64,000 nucleotides of DNA. Origin: Arthrobacter sp. SO3. Lineage in GTDB: Bacteria > Actinomycetota > Actinomycetes > Actinomycetales > Micrococcaceae. The position numbers and the translations under genes were made by a program. The stretch is taken from positions 1-64,000 of the forward strand of contig NZ_MQTS01000148.1 in the NCBI RefSeq assembly GCF_020532825.1. The letters are read 5' to 3'. Below, in pieces: positions 1 through 8,717 of this stretch. Positions within the stretch are counted from its first letter, which is position 1, and each line of letters opens with the position of its first letter. The notes under the pieces were generated by a model, which searched no databases, had not been told where the DNA came from, and saw only the letters and a program-made list of their open reading frames with translations.

Positions 1-80
1 AACCATTCACCTGGACCAAATCAGCGGAGTATCTCCTGGGCAAGATGAAACGCAAACAAACCATTAACACGGAACACTAG
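1..80 (+). mobile_element. IS630-type transposase, C-terminal end only (cut by window edge)
   Basis: A reading frame enters from the left edge and stops at the TAG at 78-80. Its visible codons (PFTWTKSAEYLLGKMKR and eight more) resemble the C-terminal end of IS630-superfamily DDE transposases, where an F-x-W-T-K-x-A segment and a basic helix precede the stop. Only about 25 residues are visible, so the catalytic domain and inverted repeats cannot be judged. It lies just left of the MerR/SulP pair and the catabolic island, a fitting position for a transposition scar at an island edge. The family call rests on a short match. Confidence 0.6.
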
Positions 81-106
81 TGGAGCCGGGCACAAACGGA
101 GGGTGA

Positions 107-487
107 TCAGGGGATGATGCGCCCCAGCAGGGCGATGAAGTCGTCGGCCTGTGCGAGGTTGCGGGCCATCTTGGCGCGCTGATGCGCTGCCTGTTCCAGG
201 ATTTCCGCCAGCCGTCCAGCCGACCCCGGCGCGTCCGGCCCGTCCGTGAGCAGACTCAGAATCTCGGCCATTTCCTCCAGCGAGAACCCCAACGGCTTCA
301 TCTGCTTGATGAGCATCAGCCGTTCGACATCAGCCTCCGAATACACCCTGAAGCCGCCGCCTGTCCGTGCCGTCGCGGGCAGCAGCCCCACGTCGTCGTA
401 GTGGCGGATGGTCCGCAGGGACAGACCGGTCCGCTCCGCCAGTTCGCCGATATGCATGGTGTGGGTGCTGCCGGTTTCAGCCGCCAT
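107..487 (-). CDS. MerR family transcriptional regulator
   Basis: A 126-residue MerR-type activator/repressor. The winged helix-turn-helix occupies about residues 11-80, with the family hallmarks 'IGELAERTGLSLRTIRHYD', the G-L-L turn and 'FRVYSEADVERL'. A short dimerisation helix and effector tail follow. The protein contains no cysteine, which argues against a SoxR- or metal-type sensor of the thiol class; its ligand is unknown. An in-frame ATG ten codons downstream (457) is an alternative start. It is divergent from the SulP transporter, and a perfect 10-bp inverted repeat lies between the genes, so it probably regulates itself and the transporter. Confidence 0.9.
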   Translation of the reverse strand: MAAETGSTHTMHIGELAERTGLSLRTIRHYDDVGLLPATARTGGGFRVYSEADVERLMLIKQMKPLGFSLEEMAEILSLLTDGPDAPGSAGRLAEILEQAAHQRAKMARNLAQADDFIALLGRIIP

Positions 488-512
488 CGGGCCTCCGTTC
501 TGTTCCGAATTT

Positions 513-542
513 AAACCCTACCATCACGTTAGGGTAGGGTTT
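513..542. promoter_or_regulatory. Probable MerR operator (perfect inverted repeat)
   Basis: AAACCCTACC at 513-522 is repeated as GGTAGGGTTT at 533-542, a perfect 10-bp inverted repeat with a 10-bp spacer, 25 bp upstream of the MerR start codon and within the merR-sulP intergenic region. Size and position are typical of MerR-family operators, which sit inside long-spacer promoters. Binding by the adjacent MerR protein is inferred. Confidence 0.75.
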
Positions 543-663
543 GGGTGGTGGGGTTGAGACCTTCAAGACTATCCCCCTCCTCCCGGCGCGGCGCTGCGCC
601 CCTCATTCATTCGCATTACGAAGCCGCCGTCGAGCGCCTTCCTGACCATGAACGGAGCCATCA

Positions 664-2187
664 ATGGCCACCCAAACCGGCGCTACCACCCCGGCCCTAA
701 CCCCGGAACAGCTCCAGTCTGTCCGCGGCACCCTGCGTTCCCCGCGCCGGCTGAAGACCGAGGTCCTTGGCGGGCTCGTCGTCGCACTGGCCCTCATCCC
801 CGAGGCCATCGCCTTCTCGATCATTGCCGGCGTCGACCCCCGGATCGGGCTCTTCGCCTCCTTCACCATGGCGGTCACGATCGCCTTCGTCGGCGGCCGC
901 CCGGCCATGATTTCGGCGGCCACCGGCGCCGTCGCCCTGGTGATCGCCCCGCTGGTGAAGTCCCACGGCCTGGACTACCTAGTCGCCGCGGTGATCCTGG
1001 CCGGAATCTTCCAGATCATCCTGGGCCTCTCGGGTGTCGCGAAGCTGATGCGGTTCATCCCGCGCTCGGTCATGGTGGGATTCGTCAACGCCTTGGCCGT
1101 CCTGATCTTCATGTCCCAGGTCCCCGAGCTGATCGGCGTCCCCTGGCTGGTCTATCCGCTCACCGCGGCGGGCCTGCTGATTGTCTTCGGCCTGCCCAGG
1201 CTGACCAAAGCTGTGCCGGCCCCGCTCGTCGCGATCGTGGTCCTGACGCTCGTCACCGTGCTGGCCTCCGTCGCCGTCCCCACGGTGGGGGACAAGGGCG
1301 CACTTCCGGAATCGCTGCCGTCCCTGTTCGTGCCCAACATCCCCTTCACGCTCGAGACGCTGCAGGTGATCTTTCCCTTCGCCCTGGCGATGGCCTTTGT
1401 GGGGCTGCTCGAATCCCTGATGACCGCGAAACTCGTGGACGACATCACGGACACCCGCTCCCACAAGACCCGCGAGGCCTGGGGCCAGGGTGTCGCCAAC
1501 ATCGTCACCGGATTCTTCGGCGGCATGGGCGGCTGCGCGATGATCGGCCAGACCATGATCAACGTCAAAGCCTCCGGCGCCCGCACCCGGATCTCCACGT
1601 TCCTGGCCGGCGTCTTCCTGCTCATCCTCGTGGTGGCCCTCGGCGACATCGTGTCCCTCATCCCCATGGCCGCCCTCGTGGCCGTGATGATTTTCGTGTC
1701 CGTGGCCACGTTCGACTGGCACAGCATCCGGCCGGCCACACTGAAGGCAATGCCCAAGAGCGAAACGCTCGTGATGGCGGCCACCGTGAGCGTCACCGTG
1801 GCGACGCACAACCTCGCGATCGGTGTCGGCGTGGGCGTGCTGGTGGCGACGGTGCTGTTCGCCCGCCGCGTCGCGCACTTCGTCACGGTGGACCGCACCC
1901 TGAGAGAGGTCGACGGCGGTCCGGTCGCCACCTATACAGTCGACGGCGAGCTCTTCTTCGCCTCATCGAACGACCTCTACACCCAGTTCGAATACGCCCT
2001 GGATCCGGACCGGGTAGTCATCGACATGCACGCCAGCCACCTGTGGGATGCCTCCACGATCGCCTCGCTCGATGCCATCACCGAGAAGTACCGGCACCAC
2101 GGTAAGACCGTGGACGTCGTGGGCCTCAATGACGCCAGCCTCCTGATGCGCGGACGCCTCGCCGGAAAGCTCGGTTCCGGCGACTAG
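664..2187 (+). CDS. SulP family inorganic anion transporter with STAS domain
   Basis: A 507-residue membrane permease of the SulP/SLC26 family, which moves sulfate, bicarbonate or related anions across the cytoplasmic membrane. The hydrophobic core spans about residues 30-405, beginning with the family segment 'LGGLVVALALIPEAIAFSI' and containing the conserved 'GGMGGCAMIGQTMINVKASG' loop. A cytoplasmic STAS domain follows from about residue 419 ('HLWDASTIASLDAI'). The ATG at 664 is preferred to the ATG at 648, which is in another frame. It is divergent from the MerR gene. The substrate cannot be told from sequence; no sulfate or carbonic anhydrase genes are nearby. Confidence 0.88.
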   Translation: MATQTGATTPALTPEQLQSVRGTLRSPRRLKTEVLGGLVVALALIPEAIAFSIIAGVDPRIGLFASFTMAVTIAFVGGRPAMISAATGAVALVIAPLVKSHGLDYLVAAVILAGIFQIILGLSGVAKLMRFIPRSVMVGFVNALAVLIFMSQVPELIGVPWLVYPLTAAGLLIVFGLPRLTKAVPAPLVAIVVLTLVTVLASVAVPTVGDKGALPESLPSLFVPNIPFTLETLQVIFPFALAMAFVGLLESLMTAKLVDDITDTRSHKTREAWGQGVANIVTGFFGGMGGCAMIGQTMINVKASGARTRISTFLAGVFLLILVVALGDIVSLIPMAALVAVMIFVSVATFDWHSIRPATLKAMPKSETLVMAATVSVTVATHNLAIGVGVGVLVATVLFARRVAHFVTVDRTLREVDGGPVATYTVDGELFFASSNDLYTQFEYALDPDRVVIDMHASHLWDASTIASLDAITEKYRHHGKTVDVVGLNDASLLMRGRLAGKLGSGD

Positions 2188-2269
2188 GCGGCATTTGTGC
2201 ACGCCGCCGTCACGGAAGACCGCGATGCCGGGACCGGCCTGCTCGGGCGTGGGGCACTAATCTGGTGGA

Positions 2270-2857
2270 GTGGCAAGCATTAGAGAAGCTCAAAAGCAGA
2301 TGACCCGCAGGCTGTTGCTTGAGAAAGGGCTGGAGCTCTTTGAAGAGAAGGGGTTCGCGGCCACCACGGTGGATGACATTGCCGCGGCCGTAGGCACCAC
2401 CCGGGCCACTTTTTACGCGCATTTTCCGTCCAAAGCCCAGCTCATGCGGTCGCTGGTCGAGCGGTCCAACGAGATGCTGACCGAGGCGGATGTCCCGCCG
2501 CTGCATTCGGTGGTGGAATCCGGGGACCGCGAGCTGATCCGGGTCTGGCTCGCACGGAAATTTGACCAGTGGGCCGAAATCCGCCCCTACGTGGTGGCGG
2601 CGCACCAGGCCGCGGCCAGTGAACCGGATATCCAGGCGGCCCTGGACCAATGGTTCGACACCGCGATCGACGACATGCAAGCGGGCCTTGACCGGGCCGG
2701 CCGGTTCGAGCCGTCCAGCAGGCGTGTGCGGTGCGCGCTGGCCTTCGGGGAACTGGAGTTCTTTTCCCGGCGCTGGATGCGGCTCGGCTGGACCGTCGAC
2801 CGCGACGTGTCACTCGATCTGATGGTCGAGAACTGGTGCTTCCTGCTGGCTGAGTGA
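2270..2857 (+). CDS. TetR family regulator, left boundary of the catabolic island
   Basis: A 195-residue TetR repressor starting at GTG. The N-terminal helix-turn-helix covers about residues 8-55 ('FAATTVDDIAAAVGTTRATF' then 'YAHFPSK'); the remainder is the ligand-binding, dimerising helical domain. It is a clear paralogue of the TetR at 14438: both begin with an 'S-[IL]-REAQK' segment, share most of the DNA-binding helices, and end with 'ENW-x-x-LL'. It converges with the leftward catabolic operon across a shared hairpin. The effector is presumably a substrate or intermediate of the pathway, which is inference. Confidence 0.9.
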   Translation: MASIREAQKQMTRRLLLEKGLELFEEKGFAATTVDDIAAAVGTTRATFYAHFPSKAQLMRSLVERSNEMLTEADVPPLHSVVESGDRELIRVWLARKFDQWAEIRPYVVAAHQAAASEPDIQAALDQWFDTAIDDMQAGLDRAGRFEPSSRRVRCALAFGELEFFSRRWMRLGWTVDRDVSLDLMVENWCFLLAE

Positions 2858-2870
2858 GCAGGAAGCACCA
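2834..2870. terminator. Bidirectional terminator-like hairpin between convergent genes
   Basis: TGGTGCTTCCTGCT (2834-2847) pairs perfectly with AGCAGGAAGCACCA (2857-2870) around a 9-nt loop, overlapping the TetR stop codon. It separates the TetR gene from the end of the leftward operon. There is no clear T-tract on either side, so efficiency is uncertain. Confidence 0.65.
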
Positions 2871-2885
2871 GGTGCCCCGAAAGGG

Positions 2886-4625
2886 TCAGCGCGCCTGGTT
2901 TCCCGCGGCCTTGCGCGTGGTGAACGGCAGGACGAGCCGGGAGGGGTGGGCGGCGTCGCGGTAGATCTTGTGGGTGACGGGCCGGCCCACGGGGAGGTGG
3001 AAGGCATCCGGCGGCAGCAGCGCGTTGTGCTCGTCGGCCAGCGGTTCGGCGTTCGACAGCTCTGCGGTCAGCCTGTGTCCCGGTTTGAACGTGTTCGCGA
3101 ACGGGTACAGACGCAGCACGTACTCCTCGATCTTCCCCGGTTCCACCGGCACGGCACGGGTGTGCGGGTGGTGCGGGCTGCCCTCGGTGCTCCGCTCGTC
3201 GAGCTCGCGGTGCGAGGCCTTGAGGTAGCCGCTGGTGATGAGCTGGCGTTTGCCGGTGGGGGCATAGTCCCAGAGGCGCAGGATGAAGTTCGTGTCCGGC
3301 TGGTCGATCTCGGCGAAGATGTGCGCGGCGCCGGTGCCCATCATCTCCGTGTCCTCCTCGAAGGCAGGAGTGGACCAGCTGATGATCTCCACCTTGTCGG
3401 TCACCGTCAGCGGCGCCTGGTAGAACCCGTCCGGGGCGGCGTACTCCGGGCCCATCGTCTCGGGGCCGGCCGAGAGTTTGTGGCGCGGGCGCAGATACAC
3501 GTTTTTGTATTCGATGTCTTTCGGCGGCCATGCCCCGCCGGTGACGAGCTCCCGGGAGCCCTCCACGAACACACTGACGGCCGGCTCGTCCATCACGCCG
3601 TTGTCGATCCCCTTGATCCAGTAGTCATACCAGCGGAACATCTTGTCGTGTTCCTCGATGAAGGGCCGGGACTGCATCGGCGGGTAGGGGCCGATGTCCA
3701 GCTTCTTGGGGCCCTTCAGCGAGTCGAACAGCTCGATGGTGCCGTCCATGGTCCAGCCGCGGCCCTGGTCGATCTGCAGCCACACCGGGATGTCGATGTT
3801 CGGGGCCAGCGTGATGGGGTTGCGCTCCTCGTACCAGTCCCCGTCGAGTTCGTTCATCACAATGTCGAACCAGGCCTCGTGGTTCTTCGGGTAGTTCAGG
3901 ACGTGGACCAGGTTCGGCCAGGCGGCCACGTCCGGATCCTGCAGGCGCTTCTCGACAAGCTTCTTCAGCTCCCCGGGTGGGTACTTTTCGATCATTCGGG
4001 ACTTGACGCCGTCGGTGAACGCCCAGCCGGAGTCGCCGCCGCGGCCCTCGCGGGCGGCCCGCGGCATGAACCACATGACGCCGCCGTGGTAGGTGGTCTC
4101 GTAGAAGTCGTAGTGGCCGCCGGAGACGAAGATCGCCTTCAGGTGCGGCGGGCGCTCGGCCGCGGCCAGCACCTGCATCGAGCCGAAATAGGAGATGCCC
4201 ACCATGCCAACGTTGCCGTCGCACCACGGCTGCTCGGCGACCCACTCGATGAAGTCGTAGGCGTCCTGGCCCAGCGAAACACCGCCGGCGTTGTAGTTGC
4301 CGATGTGCTCGCCGCCGGAGTGGCCGGAGCCGCGCAGGTCGCCGATGACGTGGACGTACTCCTCCTTGACGATGCGGGCGATGTCGCCGGCCTCGATGCA
4401 GCCGTCCCACATCGGGCTGGGGCGCCGCTGCGGCGGCGTGGTGAGGGCAAGGGCCTGCAGCTCCTTGCCGTATGGGCTGAGGGCCACCAGCGCGGGCCGC
4501 GGCTCGTCCCCGGGGCCGTGGTAGGCGTCCGCGGCGAGCTCGACGCCGTCCCGCATCGGAACCCGGAGGTCCTTGCGGACAGCGATCTTCTCGCCGCCGG
4601 CAGCCAACATCTTAAGGTCATCCAT
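2886..4625 (-). CDS. CocE/NonD family hydrolase (X-Pro dipeptidyl-peptidase S15 type)
   Basis: A 579-residue serine hydrolase of the CocE/S15 group, which cleaves esters, acyl compounds or X-Pro peptides. Visible are the N-terminal 'MRDGVELAADAY' segment, 'GDLRGSGHSGGE' (about 95-106), the nucleophile elbow G-I-S-Y-F-G with Ser145, and the C-terminal beta-sandwich of the family. The usual G-P-W-x-H block carrying the catalytic His reads G-P-Y-P-P-M here, so the His position is not evident. The start at 4625 is chosen because AGGAG lies 10 nt upstream; it overlaps the preceding stop by 8 nt. It is the last gene of the six-gene leftward operon. Confidence 0.88.
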   Translation of the reverse strand: MDDLKMLAAGGEKIAVRKDLRVPMRDGVELAADAYHGPGDEPRPALVALSPYGKELQALALTTPPQRRPSPMWDGCIEAGDIARIVKEEYVHVIGDLRGSGHSGGEHIGNYNAGGVSLGQDAYDFIEWVAEQPWCDGNVGMVGISYFGSMQVLAAAERPPHLKAIFVSGGHYDFYETTYHGGVMWFMPRAAREGRGGDSGWAFTDGVKSRMIEKYPPGELKKLVEKRLQDPDVAAWPNLVHVLNYPKNHEAWFDIVMNELDGDWYEERNPITLAPNIDIPVWLQIDQGRGWTMDGTIELFDSLKGPKKLDIGPYPPMQSRPFIEEHDKMFRWYDYWIKGIDNGVMDEPAVSVFVEGSRELVTGGAWPPKDIEYKNVYLRPRHKLSAGPETMGPEYAAPDGFYQAPLTVTDKVEIISWSTPAFEEDTEMMGTGAAHIFAEIDQPDTNFILRLWDYAPTGKRQLITSGYLKASHRELDERSTEGSPHHPHTRAVPVEPGKIEEYVLRLYPFANTFKPGHRLTAELSNAEPLADEHNALLPPDAFHLPVGRPVTHKIYRDAAHPSRLVLPFTTRKAAGNQAR

Positions 4626-5586
4626 GGGTGCGTCGCTCCTCATGCTTGGTCTTTTGGTCAAAGGTGGTGCGGTAGCCGTGCAGTGTTGTGAAGAACGGGG
4701 AGGGCTCCAGTGTGGGGTCCCCGGCGTAACCAAGGTCCTCGGCTACGCGGGCGAAGGGCGAGTACGGTGAGTCCGTGTCCCGCAGTCCGGCAGCCACGCA
4801 GCCGCAGGCCGAGTCACTGACGCGGGCTTCGAGCTCCAGGCTCGCCTGCAGCGCTTCCTGGGCCTGCCAGGCGTCGAGTTCGACGCCGTACGGCGTGCCG
4901 TCAGCGCGGCGGTACGGGTGCCCGAGGTAGAGATGCTGCGGACGGATCTCGTCGCTGAGGTAGTGCAGGCTTGAGCGGTAGCCGGCCGGGTCCACGAACC
5001 CGGGGAATCCGTTGGCGGCACCATGGACCTGGACGGCGTCGCCGACGAACACGTCGTTTTGTCCGTCTATGACATAGGCGACCGACCCGCGGGTGTGGCC
5101 CGGAATCGAGTGCACCGAGACAGTGACGTCACCGCCGAGGGAGATAGTCTCCCCGCCGCGCACCAACATCGTCGGCTCCATCTCCCCCGAGATGACGGCG
5201 TTTGTGGCCGCCGTCAGCTTCGCCTCGCCGTCGGGGTCGTGCAGGTACTGCGCCCGGCCGGAAAGGTATTCGTCCACGTGGGCCCGGCGCGAGCGCAACA
5301 TCGGGGCGTCAGCCTCGTGGATAACCACCTGCGCGCGCCGTCCGGTGAGCTCCCACAGGGCGTGCGCGCCGCCGATGTGGTCGATATGTCCGTGGGTCAG
5401 CAAGATCCAGCGGACGTCCTCGATCCGGCGGCCGATCGCCTCCAGCGCCGGCACCATGCCTTCGGCGGGCGAGGATGCGATCCCCGTGTCGACGATGGCG
5501 GGCTCCGGGGCGTCGATGAAGAAGCTGTAGAGACCGAACCGGCCCCACGGGGAGACCAGGGGATGAACAGCGACGGACTCGCTCAT
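4618..5586 (-). CDS. MBL-fold metallo-hydrolase
   Basis: A 322-residue metallo-beta-lactamase-fold hydrolase. The binuclear-zinc motif H-G-H-I-D-H is at residues 65-70, followed by later ligands in 'IPGHTRGSVA' and 'FVGDAVQ'. Members cleave thioesters, lactones or phosphoesters; the substrate here is unknown. The protein is longer than a minimal MBL domain, with an extra C-terminal segment of about 100 residues. It is translationally coupled on both sides: its ATG overlaps the upstream hydrolase stop as ATGA, and its end overlaps the CocE start. This tight coupling argues for a shared pathway. Confidence 0.88.
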   Translation of the reverse strand: MSESVAVHPLVSPWGRFGLYSFFIDAPEPAIVDTGIASSPAEGMVPALEAIGRRIEDVRWILLTHGHIDHIGGAHALWELTGRRAQVVIHEADAPMLRSRRAHVDEYLSGRAQYLHDPDGEAKLTAATNAVISGEMEPTMLVRGGETISLGGDVTVSVHSIPGHTRGSVAYVIDGQNDVFVGDAVQVHGAANGFPGFVDPAGYRSSLHYLSDEIRPQHLYLGHPYRRADGTPYGVELDAWQAQEALQASLELEARVSDSACGCVAAGLRDTDSPYSPFARVAEDLGYAGDPTLEPSPFFTTLHGYRTTFDQKTKHEERRTHG

Positions 5587-6509
5587 TGCCCGGCCCCGGC
5601 GTTCAGGAATCCACCTGTCTCCTCGAACGCCCGGTAGAACTCCGGGATCCAGGAGAAGTTCTGCATGAAACCGTGGTTGGCACCCTCGTAGCGGCTGACT
5701 GTTGCGTCGACGCCGGCCTCCGTCAGGCGCCGGCCGTAGAGTTCGCCCTCGTCCCGCAGGGGGTCGTGCTCGGCCGTGATGACCAGGGCGGGCGGCAGCC
5801 CGGTGAGGTCCTCGCGTTTGACGGGGGAGACGAGGGGATCCGCCGGATCCGCCCCGCTCTTGAGGTAGAAGGAGTTGAACGGCAGCAGGCCCGCCGTCTC
5901 CAGCCCGTACCCCTCGGCGTTCTCCCGCAGAGAGGCGTAGCGGTCGACGTCGAAGTCCAGGTCCAGGGACGGGTAGAACAAGACCTGGTGAGTGATCCGG
6001 TTGAACCCGTCATTGTGGGCCTTCGCGGCGACGGCGGCGACGAAGTTGCCGCCCGAACTGTCGCCCGCGATGGCGAGGTTCTTCCCGTCCCAGCCCAGGC
6101 TCCCGCCCTGTTCGGCGGCCCAGCGGACCACCCCGTAGCAGTCCTCGAGGCCGGCCGGGAAGGCGGCCTCCGGGGCCAGGCGGTAGCCGACGGAGATGAC
6201 CTTGTGGCCGGTTTCCTTGGCCAGGGACCGCGCCACATGGTCGTGGGTGTCCAGGCTGCCCAGGAAAAACGCGCCGCCGTGGAAGTACACCAGCAGGCCG
6301 TAGGCGTCGGCCTCGACCGGCGTGTAGATCCGCACAGGCACAGCGCCCGACGGCGTCGCGGCGGTGAGGTCCTCGACCGCGTGCAGCGGCAGCCTGTCCT
6401 CCAAAGGCGGGACCTGCTCGCCGGCGCGCATGGCTTCGGGGTTCAAGGGAGAACCGTCGGGCACCGGCAGGGTCCTGAGGATATTGGCGATTTCGGGATG
6501 GATGGTCAT
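5583..6509 (-). CDS. Alpha/beta hydrolase, HSL (hormone-sensitive lipase) family
   Basis: A 308-residue carboxylic ester hydrolase of family IV. The oxyanion-hole motif HGGA is at 77-80 and the nucleophile elbow G-D-S-S-G-G-N at 149-155 (Ser151). Acid and base are Asp249 in 'EHDPLRDE' and His279 in 'GANHGFMQNF', so the triad is complete. The start at 6509 is taken because the sequence 'MTIHPEIANILRTLPVPDG' looks like a genuine N-terminus and lies 5 nt after the monooxygenase stop. The gene overlaps the next by 4 nt. It probably hydrolyses a small ester or lactone formed by the oxygenases; that role is inferred. Confidence 0.9.
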   Translation of the reverse strand: MTIHPEIANILRTLPVPDGSPLNPEAMRAGEQVPPLEDRLPLHAVEDLTAATPSGAVPVRIYTPVEADAYGLLVYFHGGAFFLGSLDTHDHVARSLAKETGHKVISVGYRLAPEAAFPAGLEDCYGVVRWAAEQGGSLGWDGKNLAIAGDSSGGNFVAAVAAKAHNDGFNRITHQVLFYPSLDLDFDVDRYASLRENAEGYGLETAGLLPFNSFYLKSGADPADPLVSPVKREDLTGLPPALVITAEHDPLRDEGELYGRRLTEAGVDATVSRYEGANHGFMQNFSWIPEFYRAFEETGGFLNAGAGQ

Positions 6510-6514
6510 GGCGT

Positions 6515-7651
6515 TCAGGCCTTCGCTGCGGTCGTGGGCTTCTGGGAGGTGGGCTTCTGCCCGGGGAAGACGTCGTTGACCTCGTCCTCGGTCCACCCCT
6601 GGCGGGAAATGCGCTGCAGCTCGTCCGTTACCGGCTTGCGGGTGGCCTGGAACAGGGCCAGCGCCTCCTTCACGGAACCGGCCTGCGCGAGGGCGTCGGC
6701 GAGGGCGCCGGCATCCTCGATGGCCGAGTTCGCGCCCTGGCCCTGGTGGTGCAGCATCGAGTGGGCCGCGTCCCCCATCAGCACGACGGAGTTCGTGTGC
6801 CAGGTGTCCACCGGGTCGATGTCGTAGACGGCGCGGATGTTGACCGCCTCCATGTCGAGGCCGCGGGCGATATTCACGATCCGCTCGTCGAAGCCCTCCA
6901 CTGTCGCCAGGAGGTCCTCTTTCGTGATCCGGGGCGCCCAGGTGCTGTCCGGGTTCAGCGCGGTGATGTCGAAGGACATCTGGTTGCGGTGGCGCAGCGG
7001 CAGCAGGTAGACCTTGGTGCCCCGGCCCATGTACATCCTCAGGTTGTCGTCGACCACCATTCCGTGGGCGTCGTCGGCGGAGATCACCACGCGGTAAGCG
7101 TGCTCGCCGGAGAACACGGGGCCCTTGTCGCTGAAGAGCTGCTCACGCACCACTGACTTGATGCCGTCGGCACCGACCACCAGGTCGGCCTCGACGGTCT
7201 CCCCGTTGGCGAAGGTCAGGACGGAGCTGCCGCCATTGTCCTTGATGGTCTCCAGCCTGTGGCCAAGCTGCACCATGCCCTCGGGAAGCACGCCTAGAAG
7301 GGCTTCGATGAAGTCGCGGCGGTGAATGAGGTACGTCTGCTTCTCTTCGCCGGACTCCGGCCAGGTGTCCTTCATGATCGGCTCACCGGTGGCCGTGAGG
7401 ATTTCGAAGTAGTCGCTCGCCGAGCTCACCTTGGCGATCGCGTCGAAGGTTCCCCACTGGCGGAACCGGGCCATGGTGGCAGGACGCAGACCGATGCCGG
7501 CGCCGACCTCTCCCATCTGGGGAGCCTGCTCGTACACCGTGACGTCTGCACCGAGCAGGCTCAGGGCCTTCGCCGCGGCAGCGCCGCCGTAGCCTGCGCC
7601 GATGATGGCGATCTTGAGGTTCTTAATTTCCGAAGCCTTCATTTTGTTCAT
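6515..7651 (-). CDS. FAD-dependent aromatic-ring-type monooxygenase (group A flavoprotein)
   Basis: A 378-residue flavoprotein hydroxylase of the salicylate / 3-hydroxybenzoate / 6-hydroxynicotinate monooxygenase type. The Rossmann FAD motif is 'IIGAGYGGAAAAKAL' (16-30), the DG motif 'VVGADGIKSVV' (158-168), and the second FAD motif 'GDAAHSMLHHQGQGANSAIE' begins at 293. Such enzymes use NAD(P)H and O2 to hydroxylate, sometimes with decarboxylation. It is third in the leftward operon, 59 nt after a phosphotriesterase-like gene. ATG codons at 7651 and 7642 are both possible starts. No ring-cleavage dioxygenase is present in the window, so the route from its product is not visible. Confidence 0.9.
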   Translation of the reverse strand: MNKMKASEIKNLKIAIIGAGYGGAAAAKALSLLGADVTVYEQAPQMGEVGAGIGLRPATMARFRQWGTFDAIAKVSSASDYFEILTATGEPIMKDTWPESGEEKQTYLIHRRDFIEALLGVLPEGMVQLGHRLETIKDNGGSSVLTFANGETVEADLVVGADGIKSVVREQLFSDKGPVFSGEHAYRVVISADDAHGMVVDDNLRMYMGRGTKVYLLPLRHRNQMSFDITALNPDSTWAPRITKEDLLATVEGFDERIVNIARGLDMEAVNIRAVYDIDPVDTWHTNSVVLMGDAAHSMLHHQGQGANSAIEDAGALADALAQAGSVKEALALFQATRKPVTDELQRISRQGWTEDEVNDVFPGQKPTSQKPTTAAKA

Positions 7652-7710
7652 CTCTTTCTCGACCCAGGGCGTACCTGGAAGAACTTGTTGTGTGGTGGTT
7701 TGCCGGGGGA

Positions 7711-8676
7711 TCAGGCGTGGAGCGACAGGAAGTCGGCCGGATTGTCCTCGAGCAGGAGTTTGATGGTGGCGTCGTCGATGCCGGCCGCGCGCATGTCGGG
7801 GATCATGTCCTCGAAGATGTAGTTGATGGTGTGGCCCTTCACTCCCGGCCAGCCCAGCGGGCTGCAGTTTGCGTCGGCCGAGACGAGGAGCTTGTCCGCG
7901 TAACCCTTGTTGACGAGGTTGACGAAATGGTCCATGCGTTCGGCGCGCTTGCGGCCCCAGAACGGCGGGTCCGGCAGCTCGAGATCGTAGCCAAAGGTGT
8001 CGAAGCCGATGCGCCCGCCCTGCTCGTAGATCCAGTCGTGCGGTGTGATCGGGGCGTTGAGGCCGTCGTCGGCGTGGCCGAAGAGCACGCGGTCCAGCGG
8101 GAGGCCCTCTTCATTGAAGATGTCCACTGCCGGTTCGGGGTCGATGGCCAGGTGGGTCAGGATCGGCGCGCCGGTCACGACGGCGGCGCGGGCCGCCGCC
8201 CGGTAGATGCGCTTGTCCAGGTCCGTCATCCGTCCGCCGCGGCTCACACCGACCTTGATGACGCCGGCCTTGGCGCCGGTGTTGCCGATGCCGACGGTGA
8301 TCTCGTGGATGAAGACCTTCGTGAGGTAGTCCACGGTGGCGCGGGAGAAGTGCGGCAGGGCGGTGTCGCCGCCGACGAAGCCGGTGCAGGCCACGATGTG
8401 CACGCCCGTCTTCCGGGACAGGGACTTGTAGTAGTCCACGTCACGGCCGTTGCAGATGCCCGTGGCGTCCACAAAGGTACCGCCGCCGTACTCACGGAAT
8501 TTCCGCAGTTTCGGCACTGTTTCCTCGTAGGCCTGCTCGGGGGTCTTCCACCACTTGGTGTCCAGTTCGGACCCGGGCATGCCGTAGCCGATGTGTTCGT
8601 GGACCGCCACGATTTCCAGTTCTTCGGCCGGGATGGTTCCCAGCACGGTGTTGACCTTGGTCACTCGTTCACTCAC
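7711..8676 (-). CDS. Phosphotriesterase-family metal-dependent hydrolase (complete metal site)
   Basis: A 321-residue amidohydrolase-superfamily enzyme of the phosphotriesterase/lactonase family. All six expected binuclear-metal ligands can be placed: H26 and H28 in 'VHEH', bridging lysine K141 in 'VIKVGVS', H175 in 'ILTHL', H201 in 'FGHAD' and D268 in 'VSADAN'. Family members hydrolyse lactones, phosphotriesters or related carbonyl compounds. The start is a GTG; a GTG four codons on (8664) has a better-spaced GAGGTGA. It sits between a degenerate paralogue and the FAD monooxygenase in the operon. Lactonase activity would fit an oxygenase pathway but is not proven. Confidence 0.9.
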   Translation of the reverse strand: MSERVTKVNTVLGTIPAEELEIVAVHEHIGYGMPGSELDTKWWKTPEQAYEETVPKLRKFREYGGGTFVDATGICNGRDVDYYKSLSRKTGVHIVACTGFVGGDTALPHFSRATVDYLTKVFIHEITVGIGNTGAKAGVIKVGVSRGGRMTDLDKRIYRAAARAAVVTGAPILTHLAIDPEPAVDIFNEEGLPLDRVLFGHADDGLNAPITPHDWIYEQGGRIGFDTFGYDLELPDPPFWGRKRAERMDHFVNLVNKGYADKLLVSADANCSPLGWPGVKGHTINYIFEDMIPDMRAAGIDDATIKLLLEDNPADFLSLHA

Positions 8677-8717
8677 CTCAGGGTTCGAAAGTTTGTTGGG
8701 TGTGGGCCGACGCGTGC

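Noticed and set aside
2946-4691. A 581-codon plus-strand open frame opposite the CocE-type gene
   Set aside because: The CocE protein has full family motifs and an SD; the opposite frame shows repetitive Val/Gly/Arg-rich composition and no recognisable domain.
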